From Mycolicibacterium sp. P9-22 (GTDB lineage: Bacteria > Actinomycetota > Actinomycetes > Mycobacteriales > Mycobacteriaceae), in the NCBI RefSeq assembly GCF_008329585.1, contig NZ_NPKP01000016.1, forward strand, positions 44,999 to 108,998: a DNA stretch of 64,000 nucleotides, in the 5' to 3' direction. Both the position numbers and the translations under genes were made by a program. The notes below the pieces were generated by a model, which saw only the letters and a program-made list of their open reading frames with translations, was not told where the DNA came from and did no database searches. Positions 25,597 through 34,687 of the stretch are shown piece by piece; positions within the stretch are counted from its first letter, which is position 1; each line of letters begins with the position of its first letter.

Positions 25597-26334
25597 CTAG
25601 ATCTGCAGCGGCGGAATCTTGGACCGCGGGACAACTGATATCAACCCGCCAACGCGAGCGGGAAGGACTGCAGACTGATCTATGTAGAAGGTGACGGCGT
25701 CATCGGTGATCGTGAAGCTCCGATAAGTGGCCGGGTCCCGAATGCCATCCGAAACTGCGAAGCCTCGAACGTGGAACTGACGAGCCAGGTCTGCGGCCAC
25801 GACCGGAGAGAGGACGTCCACAGGGTTGACGCCGGCCGCGAACAGATTCTCCAGTGTCACCGGGCGTCTCTGATCGAAGTCGAAGACGAAGCTCTTATAG
25901 GTGCTGTTCGACGGCGCGGTTTCGATATCGGCAAGGACCTTGAGCAGGAGACTTCGCGTACCCGTCTGGGGCGTGTTCGGAATCGCGTTGTTGTTGTATC
26001 CCAATGTAGTCCGCTGCGGCTGGCCCGACCGGGTAGACACCGACGTGACCCACAGACTGTAGGGGAGTTTCGCAGCTCCCGGCGCGCGCGCCAGCCCGAT
26101 CACCCGGTCGCGTTCCTTGGCGAGGAAGGCGGCGACGGCGCCATCCTCAGGGTGGCCGACGGCAAAGCGGAAATCGATCATGTACTCGCTGGTGATGTCC
26201 TGTGCGTGGCAGACGTCTCCTGACTGGAGATTGCCGCCCAGGTCTGTGCACGGCGACTGCGCAGCCGCAGCGGGCGCAGCACTTAACAGCAGCGCGCAGA
26301 TCATGGCCGGCCCGGCCATCAGTTTGGTCCGCAT
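25597..26334 (-). CDS. MPT64-like secreted protein (DUF3298 family)
   Basis: 245 residues from ATG 26334, where a normal signal peptide begins (MRTKLMAGPAMICALLLSAAPAAAAQ). The mature part aligns by eye with M. tuberculosis MPT64 (Rv1980c): an N-terminal cysteine pair, LPYSLWVTS, TYKSFVFDFDQRRPVTLENLF, FTITDDAVTFYI and the final VVPRSKI. MPT64 is a secreted immunogenic protein of unknown biochemical role. Here it is the last gene downstream of the mce operon on the same strand, 39 bases after the CAP-like gene, so cotranscription is likely. Confidence 0.8.
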   Translation of the reverse strand: MRTKLMAGPAMICALLLSAAPAAAAQSPCTDLGGNLQSGDVCHAQDITSEYMIDFRFAVGHPEDGAVAAFLAKERDRVIGLARAPGAAKLPYSLWVTSVSTRSGQPQRTTLGYNNNAIPNTPQTGTRSLLLKVLADIETAPSNSTYKSFVFDFDQRRPVTLENLFAAGVNPVDVLSPVVAADLARQFHVRGFAVSDGIRDPATYRSFTITDDAVTFYIDQSAVLPARVGGLISVVPRSKIPPLQI

Positions 26335-26373
26335 CGTCTCGCCTTTCACTGAGGTACAACGAATCACGTGGAA

Positions 26374-26931
26374 CTAGTCGCCCGCTACGACCACGGTCGC
26401 CACGCTGTAGCTTCGCGGCACCGTCGACGGCCAACCCTGGCTGCTGTCATTGCTCAATGCACCGAATCCGTACTTTGTGTAGCCACAGTCTGAGAAGACA
26501 TCCCAGCCCCGCCCTTGAATGACGACCGACGAAATTGCTTTCGTCTCATTGTCCCCCGGACCGCCGGTGCGGGCGTCGCCGTACCCGGACAGCATTCTGA
26601 CCTTGGAAGGGTTGTAGCCGACCTCCCGTAAGGCTTGCGTGACGCTCGGCACGCCTTGCACGTTAGTGTCCGAGACGGGAAGAAACCTGCCGGTATGGGA
26701 GATCCAGGCGTCGGATTCGCGTACCGCGCGCTGGCTCACATCGTTGAGCACCGAATCTAACTGTAACGGCGGACATCCCGCGACAATGCGGGCTTCGTCG
26801 ACAGCCGCCTTGAGTGCTGTGACGGTATCGGCCGCGGCAGTCGGTGTGAACGTCATCGCAACACAGATGGCAGCACAGCTTGCCGTTCCCACACGAATCC
26901 ATCGGAGCTCGGAGCGATCCGCAGGACGCAT
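26374..26931 (-). CDS. Secreted protein, CAP-like domain
   Basis: 185 residues from ATG 26931, four bases after the Mce-associated protein stop; a longer frame to 27162 overlaps that gene and is rejected. A signal-like segment (TASCAAICVAMTFTPTAAAD) is followed by DEARIVAGCPPLQLDSVLN, SDAWISHTGRFLP and WDVFSDCGYTKYGFG, a pattern seen in mycobacterial CAP/SCP-like secreted proteins. Two cysteines could form a disulfide. Function unknown. It lies between the Mce-associated gene and the MPT64-like gene. Confidence 0.68.
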   Translation of the reverse strand: MRPADRSELRWIRVGTASCAAICVAMTFTPTAAADTVTALKAAVDEARIVAGCPPLQLDSVLNDVSQRAVRESDAWISHTGRFLPVSDTNVQGVPSVTQALREVGYNPSKVRMLSGYGDARTGGPGDNETKAISSVVIQGRGWDVFSDCGYTKYGFGALSNDSSQGWPSTVPRSYSVATVVVAGD

Positions 26932-26935
26932 CCGG

Positions 26936-27631
26936 CTAGTTCTGGCCGACGACTGCACCAACCCCACCGACTTCGCTGATCTGCCAGTCGTGATTACTGT
27001 CGATCGTGATGCTGTACGTCGCCGTGGACTCGAGTCCTTCGGGAGCCTGCACCGTCTTCGTCTGAACACTGACGAACGTATCGACCACGTAGATCCCATT
27101 GTCGTTCGACCTGACCTTGGCCACCAACGGTCTAGCGGTGGAATTCCATTGCAGTGGAACAAGGATCTGTTCCATCGAGGTCGCCGCGCCGTCGAGCTTC
27201 TCCTTCAGCTCTGGGGTGGTGCCCTTTACGAGATCCGCCTTCCAAGGTCCCAGATCGGCGGCGTTGATCCTCGCAGCACCAACCGCGTAGTCGACCGCGA
27301 TCTGTTCTGCCCGACCGTTCGCAGCGACCTGATCTGCCTGTGCCTCCAACTGTTCCTTCGCGTCCAGGTACAGCCATGTCGTGGCACCGGCCACCGCGAG
27401 GAGTCCGATTGCCACGAGACCGGTGACCAGTCCACGAATCGAGAGGGAAATCGACCGTCGGCCGGCCTTCGCAGACTCTCGCGCTTTGACTCGACTGTCA
27501 TCCTCGACGTTGTCGGCTTCAGGCTCTTCCGCGGCCTCCGCGGCCTCCGCGGCTTCACCCGATTCAACAGACTCACGAGCTCCTTCGCGTTTTTCGGCTT
27601 CTGCGTCGCCTTTGATGTCCAACTTCGGCAT
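26936..27631 (-). CDS. Mce-associated membrane protein (Mas)
   Basis: 231 residues. An acidic, Glu/Ala-rich cytoplasmic N terminus (about 1-60) leads to one membrane segment (about 66-90: SIRGLVTGLVAIGLLAVAGA) and an outer domain resembling the mas proteins at the ends of mycobacterial mce operons. These are thought to stabilise or assist Mce complexes. It starts 12 bases after the MceF stop. Confidence 0.8.
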   Translation of the reverse strand: MPKLDIKGDAEAEKREGARESVESGEAAEAAEAAEEPEADNVEDDSRVKARESAKAGRRSISLSIRGLVTGLVAIGLLAVAGATTWLYLDAKEQLEAQADQVAANGRAEQIAVDYAVGAARINAADLGPWKADLVKGTTPELKEKLDGAATSMEQILVPLQWNSTARPLVAKVRSNDNGIYVVDTFVSVQTKTVQAPEGLESTATYSITIDSNHDWQISEVGGVGAVVGQN

Positions 27632-27643
27632 TGAGACCGCCTC

Positions 27644-28609
27644 CTATCCTTGTGGAACTGTCACGTGCAGGTTGATGGCGCCATCTTCAGGCACCGTGGC
27701 AATCAGATTCGCCAGGATCTGACTGCTGTCCAGATTTCTGATCGCCGCAGCGATCAGCTTCACGTTGGCCGATGTCGCCTCGCCCAGGATCCGAAGATCG
27801 ACGCCGCGATTGTCGAGGAACTTCTGGATTCGACCGATGAACCCCGCAAAGGTCAGCACGTCCCCCGGGTTGAAGCCCATCAGGACCTGGTTGTATCCAT
27901 CGTTGAAGACCGTGTTGATCCTCGTTCCCAGCGCGCGGATCGATGGCGCGGCCTCGGCCAAAGCAGGTCCCACAAAGCCCGCATTCTCGAGCAGTGCCTG
28001 AAAGTTCCTGAGCATTGCGCGGCCCTGGCCATTGAGGTCGGCGGTCGTGTTGCGCAACAGCATGCTCGTTCGCGCCAGGTTCGGCAGGACCGCAGCGGGA
28101 TCAGGGAGTCCGACGTCCACCTCGTTGATGACGTTGTCCAGCTGCTGCGGGTCCATCTGATTGAGCACCCGCACCACGCTGACCCCGAGCTCGGATACAG
28201 ACGGGCTCTCCTTCACGGCGCCGATAGCGAGTCGTTGCCCGTCGCGCAGCAACGGCCCGCCACTGCTCAGCGGCTCCAACTCGATATAGGACTCGCCGAG
28301 CGCGGACAGGTTCTCCAGACGGACGTCCGAGTCCTCGGGAATCTGGTACTGCCCTTCGACATAGAAGTGCACTGTCGCATTCGACGTCGAGGCATCGATA
28401 CCCGTCACCTTCCCCACGCGCACACCACGCAGCAGAACACTCGCATCGACCACCAGATTGTTGATGCTCCCAACATCCATCGACAGATTGGTCCGGTCAG
28501 CCGGCGGCGAAATCCGGATACCCAATGACGCGATGTACGCCACGAAAACCGCCACCACAGAGAGGAAGACCGCGAAGGTGGCGATGCTGAGTAGCGGCTT
28601 CGACCTCAT
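27644..28609 (-). CDS. mceF: Mce family protein MceF
   Basis: 321 residues with one N-terminal membrane segment (about 9-31) and an MCE/MlaD domain (about 38-115: VVDASVLLRGVRVGKVTGI). The helical tail is shorter than in many mycobacterial MceF proteins, which often exceed 450 residues. Six Mce proteins are thought to build a hexameric tube across the periplasm for lipid import. Its ATG overlaps the MceE stop as ATGA. Confidence 0.87.
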   Translation of the reverse strand: MRSKPLLSIATFAVFLSVVAVFVAYIASLGIRISPPADRTNLSMDVGSINNLVVDASVLLRGVRVGKVTGIDASTSNATVHFYVEGQYQIPEDSDVRLENLSALGESYIELEPLSSGGPLLRDGQRLAIGAVKESPSVSELGVSVVRVLNQMDPQQLDNVINEVDVGLPDPAAVLPNLARTSMLLRNTTADLNGQGRAMLRNFQALLENAGFVGPALAEAAPSIRALGTRINTVFNDGYNQVLMGFNPGDVLTFAGFIGRIQKFLDNRGVDLRILGEATSANVKLIAAAIRNLDSSQILANLIATVPEDGAINLHVTVPQG

Positions 28610-29601
28610 TGCAACGCTCCAAGCATCCGTAGGATCTGCTCGACGTCCCCCGACAGCTCACGCCCGTCAGGTCCCACAATCGACGTGATATTGATCGCCG
28701 GGTACTTTCGGTCCGGCATGTAGTAGTTCTTCATCAGCTCAAACCACCGCGGGACTTCGTCATCGAATGCGAGCTTTGAATGCTGGACTGCCTCCATCGC
28801 ATTCGCCGCCGACTCGAAGACCGGGACCAACCAGTAGCCGTTGTTGTAAATCGTTCCCAGGCTCGGCAGGAGTGTGGCGAAATACTGCGTAAGGGGGAAG
28901 AAGTGATGAAATCCACGCACGCCGTCCTCGCTGAACCAGTGCTGCACCTTCGGCGTGTAGGTGTACAGCACGTTGCTGGTATCGGCGACGCCGGTCAGCC
29001 ATTTGTCGACGTTGTCGACGTTGTCCGACAGATCCGACAGGTCCACCGCTGCTCGCGCCGCGATCTCACGCACCTCCGGCCGTGCCGGAGTCACCCTGTT
29101 GACCTGGATCACCGCGTTCTGGGCGCGCTGGATCGACCCGCTGCCGATAAAGTTCGCCAGACTGGCCAGGGTGTCCTCGAGCTGTGGCGACGAGGTCGTC
29201 TGGGCCATCGGGACACGGCCACCCGCAGACAGCGGAGCAGCCGCCGCCGCCAGGTCGGGATTTCGTTCCAGTGCGACGTAGGTATCACCGAGCACGGTGC
29301 CCTGCTGCAGGACGGCGTGGATATCGGATGGCACGGTCACGTTCTCGTCGATACGTGAAGTCACCTCGACACCCGTGTCCGTGAGCTGAACCGCGGTCAC
29401 GGAACCCACCCTCGTACCGTCCATCAGCACCTTCGCTTGATCAGGCAGATTCAGTACGTTCGCGAACTCGAGAATGACGTCGTACCCGTCGCGATCAGCG
29501 GATCCAGGCACTGGAATCGCATTGACGCTCAGTGTTGCGCACGACGCCGTGCTCAGCGCGACCACCAGAGCCGAGACTGCCAACAGAATTCTTCTTGTCA
29601 T
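28606..29601 (-). CDS. mceE: Mce family lipoprotein MceE
   Basis: 331 residues from ATG 29601, which overlaps the preceding stop as ATGA; the longer frame to 29721 lies inside mceD. The signal peptide ends in a lipobox-like LSTASC with Cys21 as the lipidation site. An MCE domain follows (VLMDGTRVGSVTAVQLTD). MceE (LprK) is the usual lipoprotein of mce operons. Confidence 0.86.
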   Translation of the reverse strand: MTRRILLAVSALVVALSTASCATLSVNAIPVPGSADRDGYDVILEFANVLNLPDQAKVLMDGTRVGSVTAVQLTDTGVEVTSRIDENVTVPSDIHAVLQQGTVLGDTYVALERNPDLAAAAAPLSAGGRVPMAQTTSSPQLEDTLASLANFIGSGSIQRAQNAVIQVNRVTPARPEVREIAARAAVDLSDLSDNVDNVDKWLTGVADTSNVLYTYTPKVQHWFSEDGVRGFHHFFPLTQYFATLLPSLGTIYNNGYWLVPVFESAANAMEAVQHSKLAFDDEVPRWFELMKNYYMPDRKYPAINITSIVGPDGRELSGDVEQILRMLGALQ

Positions 29602-30692
29602 CGTCGCTGAGCCTCCATGAGCACGTACTGCAGCAACGCAACATCGACTGCGTGCGGCTGACCGTTCACGTTGGCGCAACTGCCGGGCATCGACGCGTTC
29701 ATCGACCCGCAGAGAGCCCACCCGTCAGGCGCCTTGACGCGGAAGAGCGGCGGACTCCAGCCGATGAGATTGAACTGGTGATTGTTGGCGTAGTACGACA
29801 TCGTGTTGATCCAACGCGGGACCGGGTTGAGCATGTTGGCAATGCCCTTGTAGTGCGGGCTCAAGTGACGCAACGAGTCCGCAGTGGTGTCGAGCGCCAG
29901 CTGGATGTTGTCGCCTAGCGTCAATTCGATGTCATTGACCATCACCACCAACTCGGTGATGGTGTTGGTCAATCCCTGCGTGCCACGAAGCGCGTTGATC
30001 AGATACGGATCCGTTTGGGGCATGTCGAGCAGGATCTGCTTCAGAGGGGCACTGCTTTCCCGCAACGTATCGGTCAGTTGCACAACGTTCCTGACGATCG
30101 ATCCGATATCGGCAATCGACTGGTCAGGGTTGTCCAACAACGCCGATGACGTACTGAGGAGGCTGTTAAGCGCGGGTCCGTTTCCGCGAACCACCTTGTC
30201 CATCCCACTGAGTGCGTCCTGAATGCTCGTCGACTCCGACGGGCTGATTCCGTTGACGAAGTTCGTGGCAGAACCGATCACCTGCGAGATACTCAACGGC
30301 GTGGCCGACCTACCGCGCGGAATGCAATGCTCGGCCGCGAGTTTCGGCCCGCCAAAGTAGTTTCCGACAAGTTCGAGGGAGCGGTCCGCGAGGATCGACG
30401 TCGAACGGATGACGGCCTTGACGTCGGCCGGTATCGGATGGTCCGTATCGATCGTGAATCGGACTTCGACTTCGGTATTCTTCGGCGTGATACTCGAAAC
30501 AGTTCCGATACGGTAGCCCATCTGAGTCACCGGATTGTCCACGTATAGCCCGATACTGTCGGACATGATCGCGCACAACTCGGCGGCATCCTCACGTTGC
30601 GCCGCACCACACGACGTAACACCAGCGGCAACGCAACTAGCGGCAGCACAAGCAGACAAAGCACGAACGACGGAAGCTGACAGCCGCGACAT
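29598..30692 (-). CDS. mceD: Mce family protein MceD, with lipobox
   Basis: 364 residues. Position D in the operon. The N terminus (VRALSACAAASCVAAGVTSC) looks like a lipoprotein signal with Cys28 after VTS, in contrast to the plain membrane anchor usual for MceD. An MCE domain follows (DNPVTQMGYRIGTVSSITP), then a helical tail. Its ATG shares a base with the MceC stop (TGATG). Confidence 0.85.
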   Translation of the reverse strand: MSRLSASVVRALSACAAASCVAAGVTSCGAAQREDAAELCAIMSDSIGLYVDNPVTQMGYRIGTVSSITPKNTEVEVRFTIDTDHPIPADVKAVIRSTSILADRSLELVGNYFGGPKLAAEHCIPRGRSATPLSISQVIGSATNFVNGISPSESTSIQDALSGMDKVVRGNGPALNSLLSTSSALLDNPDQSIADIGSIVRNVVQLTDTLRESSAPLKQILLDMPQTDPYLINALRGTQGLTNTITELVVMVNDIELTLGDNIQLALDTTADSLRHLSPHYKGIANMLNPVPRWINTMSYYANNHQFNLIGWSPPLFRVKAPDGWALCGSMNASMPGSCANVNGQPHAVDVALLQYVLMEAQRR

Positions 30693-31669
30693 CAGCAGGG
30701 ACTTCCATGCACTGGAACGCAGATATCTGTGGCAAGCAGTTCCGGACGGATATAGCTGTTCTGGCTGCCAACGGCTCGCTGCATCCGGTCGTGCACACGG
30801 CCGAGCACCCGGACGAGTACGCCGTTGCGGCTCTGAATCGTCCGAAACTCGGTGAGAATACCGTCCAGCCGATCGAGGAAATCCTGGCGATTCGTGAAAT
30901 ACATCTTCAACAGGCCGAATTTCGCAGCCTGCACGATGGCGCCGATACCTTCGAGCGCGTCGGCGAAGCTCTTGCCGTACAGCACCAGCGCGGCCTCGAG
31001 AATCGCGATCTTGTTGATGTACTCCTGCAGCTGACCGCGGTAGTCCTTGAGGGTGTCGACAAACTCGTCTGACATCGCGAGAAGCTTCGAGATCTGGCCG
31101 CGCTGACGATCCATGGTGTCGACGATGGCGTTTGCCGCATCGAGAACGGCTGTCACCGAATCCGTATTGCTACCTGTCAAGCCCTGCTGCAGTTGGGCGA
31201 TGGAGTCCTTGATCGGCTGCGAAGCAAGGTTCTCGGTGATCTTCGTGGTATCCGACAGCGTCTCGACGAGGCTGTACGGCATGGTCACTCGTTCCTTGGG
31301 AATCGGACGTTCGCCGATCTCCGAGTCGCCGAGCGGAATCAGAGTGACAAAATAGCCTCCGACAACAGTCAGCATGCGTACCTGTACTTGCGACTGATCT
31401 CCAACGAAGGCGTCCCGCCGCACTCTAGTGCGCACGCGGATCTGGTCCGGCTCGCTCGCGAGGTCTTTGATGTTCCCCACCACAATGCCGGCTATCCGGA
31501 CGGTGTCACCAGGACGGATCGAAGCCGCATCGTCGGTGTAGAACGTGACGATCTTCTCACTGGGCGGATTCACGTAGATCCACCCTGCAACAACACCGAA
31601 GATTGTGACGATGGCGACCAGCACCACGCCCCAGAACCTGTCGTGTCGCGCTGAATTCAGTTTTTGCAT
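30692..31669 (-). CDS. mceC: Mce family protein MceC
   Basis: 325 residues from ATG 31669, 13 bases inside the end of mceB; the frame extends to 31738 without a reason to start there. One membrane segment (about 10-31: FWGVVLVAIVTIFGVVAGWI) and an MCE domain (SIRPGDTVRIAGIVVGNI). Helical tail, no long proline-rich extension. Confidence 0.85.
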   Translation of the reverse strand: MQKLNSARHDRFWGVVLVAIVTIFGVVAGWIYVNPPSEKIVTFYTDDAASIRPGDTVRIAGIVVGNIKDLASEPDQIRVRTRVRRDAFVGDQSQVQVRMLTVVGGYFVTLIPLGDSEIGERPIPKERVTMPYSLVETLSDTTKITENLASQPIKDSIAQLQQGLTGSNTDSVTAVLDAANAIVDTMDRQRGQISKLLAMSDEFVDTLKDYRGQLQEYINKIAILEAALVLYGKSFADALEGIGAIVQAAKFGLLKMYFTNRQDFLDRLDGILTEFRTIQSRNGVLVRVLGRVHDRMQRAVGSQNSYIRPELLATDICVPVHGSPC

Positions 31670-32661
31670 AAAACCACCCGCTGGCCGTTCAAGAGCACAT
31701 CCACCGCTTCCGGAAGTTGGACCCGGCCGCGCGAGCACGGCACGGGTGCGCCATTGCCCGGTGGCGGCGGGAGATTCTCCCAGATCACCGGGGTCCGCTT
31801 CACGACGTCGATCGCGTCGTAGGCATTCGTGATCGCCCTGTCCAGGGCGCGGTCGGCGTCGATCCCCGGCCTGATGCCCGCCGCTGAAAGCAGGTGCACC
31901 ACAGCTCGGGTGAAATCTCGGCCGGCGATCTGCGACTTGCGAAACTCGTCCAGCACCGCCATCGCGCCCCGCAGTGGCGTTTCGAGCTCATCGAGAATCT
32001 GGATCAGGTGGTGGGAGCGACCATTGACGCCGTCGGCGAGGGTAGCCAGGTTATTCATGATCGTCGCGACGACCTGCTGGCGATCGGCGACGAATGCAGT
32101 GAGGTTCCGAATGCTGTCGAGCATGGGCCCTAGTCCGCTGCCATCCCCCTGCAGAAACGCGACCGCGTTGTCGGTGAACGTGTTGATGTCGTCAGGGCTC
32201 AACGTCGCGAGCACTGGTTGAAGACCGTTGAACAAGACCGTGATGTCGAACGACGGCAGAGTCATGCTGGTGGGTATCTGAACTATCCGATTCGCCACGG
32301 ACTGTCCCTGCACGGGATTCTGCACATCGACGTAGCGCAGCCCTGTCAGGGCTTGGTATCGAACGGCCAGCCGACTTTCCGGCACAATGCTGAACTGTTG
32401 ATCAAGGGTGAAGTCGACGGCGGCGAGACTGCGCCCGTCGACGGACCGCTTCAAAGCGATATCGCTCACCTTGCCGACACGGACACCGCGGACGCGTATG
32501 TCGGCTCCGTTCATCAGGCCCGAAACATCGCTGAATTCAGCCTGATACACGTTGGTGGGAGCACCGACGGGGTGACTCAGCTCGTTCGCGATTGTGACCA
32601 ACAGAAATCCGCTGACCACCGTGGCAACCAGCACCCGCCAGAGGGCGGCCCTGGCGGTCAT
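31657..32661 (-). CDS. mceB: Mce family protein MceB
   Basis: 334 residues. N-terminal membrane segment (ALWRVLVATVVSGFLLVTIA), MCE domain (VSGLMNGADIRVRGVRVGKV) and a C-terminal VDVLLNGQRVVLCKN. ATG overlaps the MceA stop as ATGA. Confidence 0.87.
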   Translation of the reverse strand: MTARAALWRVLVATVVSGFLLVTIANELSHPVGAPTNVYQAEFSDVSGLMNGADIRVRGVRVGKVSDIALKRSVDGRSLAAVDFTLDQQFSIVPESRLAVRYQALTGLRYVDVQNPVQGQSVANRIVQIPTSMTLPSFDITVLFNGLQPVLATLSPDDINTFTDNAVAFLQGDGSGLGPMLDSIRNLTAFVADRQQVVATIMNNLATLADGVNGRSHHLIQILDELETPLRGAMAVLDEFRKSQIAGRDFTRAVVHLLSAAGIRPGIDADRALDRAITNAYDAIDVVKRTPVIWENLPPPPGNGAPVPCSRGRVQLPEAVDVLLNGQRVVLCKN

Positions 32662-33803
32662 GACGGCTGCCCCATGATGGAGCCCAGTGTTGCTGCGACG
32701 CCCGGAAGCTGATCCAAAATAACCCTCACCTGTAGCGCACGCTGTTCCCCCGAGCCCGCATACATCCGCTCGAACCGCGACCGGATCTCCGTGACTGTGG
32801 ACGCGAACGCGTCGGCGCTCAGCGCCTTGGGCACGGTGTCGGTGAGCGCCCTCGCGCTCTCCACAACCGGGAACAAGTCATCGACATGGGACGACAGCAG
32901 CACGCCTACGGGGGTGAACAGTTCGTTTTCCGTAATCGTCATCGTCGGGATGAGGTGGTTGTCGAACCACACGTCGTTGTCCCTGTTCTCCAGCCACAGC
33001 TTGACGTTCTGCCGGTACACACGCTGCGCGGTTTCGCCAAGGGCAGGGAAGTAGTTCCACTTCTTCTCGATCTCCTCAGCAGTATCCGGTGTGAGCGTGT
33101 TTGGGACCGTGTTCAGCACCATGTCGCCGGTATGTGCCAAAGCCTCGATGTAGCCAGGGAACGCCACACTGATACCGGTTGTGTTCCGGAGTAACTGCTC
33201 CGTGCTGACCGTCTGCACCACTGCCACAGACTCGGCAACGACGAGCACGGTTTCGAGCAGCGGGTTGAGCCCGTCGGCGTAGCGCGTGGCGCGATCGATG
33301 ACGGTCACCAGTCTCTGATCGAACACACCATTCGACAGTTCACCGAACCGGTACAGCAATGTCTGCAAGCTGTAGTTACCTTTGGGTGCGGTGTTGATCT
33401 CCGTGCCGTCGCGAAGTGGCTGGCCGTCCGCAACGGGCGTGATGTTGATGCCGGTCACACCGAAATAATTGGATGGTCGGTAGTCGAACGCCATGGCATC
33501 CGTCAGCCCGCGGGTCGGCGCCTTCTGCAAGTCCGCCTTGAGCCGAACCCCTCCGCCGGCCATGCTTGAAATTGCGGTCACCTCCCCAATTTTCACGCCA
33601 TGCATGATCACCGGAGTGCCAGCCGCGACGCCCTGGCCGACGAATGTCGTTTCAACCGTGACCGACAGGACATCTTTCTTCTGACTGAACGGGTTCACCA
33701 CGAAGTATGCAGCCGCCGCGACCAGGGCGGCTGCCACTGCGACCACACCGACTCTCGTCAGAGTCCGACTCTCCGAGTCGGCAGTTGCGTGCAACAGTGT
33801 CAT
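32658..33803 (-). CDS. mceA: Mce family protein MceA
   Basis: 381 residues. Membrane segment about 17-40, then an MCE domain (VAAGTPVIMHGVKIGEVTAI) and a helical tail. First of six Mce proteins, starting 8 bases after the YrbE-B stop. Together with the YrbE permeases and an MceG-type ATPase (not in this window) it should form an envelope lipid importer. Confidence 0.88.
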   Translation of the reverse strand: MTLLHATADSESRTLTRVGVVAVAAALVAAAAYFVVNPFSQKKDVLSVTVETTFVGQGVAAGTPVIMHGVKIGEVTAISSMAGGGVRLKADLQKAPTRGLTDAMAFDYRPSNYFGVTGINITPVADGQPLRDGTEINTAPKGNYSLQTLLYRFGELSNGVFDQRLVTVIDRATRYADGLNPLLETVLVVAESVAVVQTVSTEQLLRNTTGISVAFPGYIEALAHTGDMVLNTVPNTLTPDTAEEIEKKWNYFPALGETAQRVYRQNVKLWLENRDNDVWFDNHLIPTMTITENELFTPVGVLLSSHVDDLFPVVESARALTDTVPKALSADAFASTVTEIRSRFERMYAGSGEQRALQVRVILDQLPGVAATLGSIMGQPS

Positions 33804-33811
33804 GTCGTCGC

Positions 33812-34687
33812 CTAGCCCTTAAATACGAAAGTCGGTTTGAAACCCCACAGGGCGATGGTCATGACGAAGTCGAGCGTCATTATGGTGACCAGACTCGCTC
33901 GCACCGCCCGTCCGGATGCACGACCCACTCCGACCGGGCCGCCGGACGCGAAATACCCGTAATAGCAGTGTATTACAATCACGGCAGTGGCAAAGACAAT
34001 TGCCTTTATCAGCGAGTAGAATATGTCCTGCACGGGCAGAAATTGCACGAGGTAGTGCTGATATGTCCCACCGGACGCCGCGTAGATGCCCTCAATTAGT
34101 AGGCTCGAAACGAAGAAGCTGATCAAAAGGGTCAGCAGGAACCCGGGGATGACGCAGAGCATTCCACCGATAAGTCGGGTTCCAACCACGAACGGAAGGG
34201 GCCGCAATCCCATGACCTCGAGAGCGTCGATCTCCTCGGCGATCCGCATGGAACCTATTTCGGCCGTGATACGGCATCCGCACTGAGCTGCGAAAGCGAT
34301 TCCAAGACACAGCGGCGCCATCTCTCGCACATCGCCTAGGCCGGCGATAATCCCCGCGAGCGCGCCGAAGCCGATCATGTTCAGGATCGCCCAGGCCTCG
34401 ATCGCCACCATTCCACCGATCGCCACGCCCAGCACGACCAAAACACTGATCACGCCGCCGTCAACCACCAACGATCCTCGCCCCCAAGCAAGATCGAGCA
34501 TCCGGGCAAGGCACTCCCGGCCGTACTTTCGTACGGTGAGCGGTAGGTAGTAAAAGGCTTGCCCGATGAAGAGCAACCACTGACCGACGCTCTCGAACGG
34601 ACGGCGTATCGCCTTCACAAGCTGGCGCCAGGCCCTGAAGTGCAGAGCGGGCGCGGCCTGTCCGGTAACTGAACCTATACCCATCAC
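33812..34687 (-). CDS. yrbEB: YrbE/MlaE-family permease, second of pair
   Basis: 291 residues. Multi-pass permease with the MlaE signature region GCRITAEIGSMRIAEEIDAL. The start is GTG at 34687 (GTGA overlap with the previous stop) or the ATG next to it (34684). It should form the inner-membrane channel of the Mce importer with YrbE-A. Confidence 0.9.
   Translation of the reverse strand: MMGIGSVTGQAAPALHFRAWRQLVKAIRRPFESVGQWLLFIGQAFYYLPLTVRKYGRECLARMLDLAWGRGSLVVDGGVISVLVVLGVAIGGMVAIEAWAILNMIGFGALAGIIAGLGDVREMAPLCLGIAFAAQCGCRITAEIGSMRIAEEIDALEVMGLRPLPFVVGTRLIGGMLCVIPGFLLTLLISFFVSSLLIEGIYAASGGTYQHYLVQFLPVQDIFYSLIKAIVFATAVIVIHCYYGYFASGGPVGVGRASGRAVRASLVTIMTLDFVMTIALWGFKPTFVFKG

Noticed and set aside
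26374..27162. Longer version of the CAP-like secreted protein
   Set aside because: Would overlap the Mce-associated gene by over 220 bases; the ATG at 26931 just after that stop gives a proper signal peptide.
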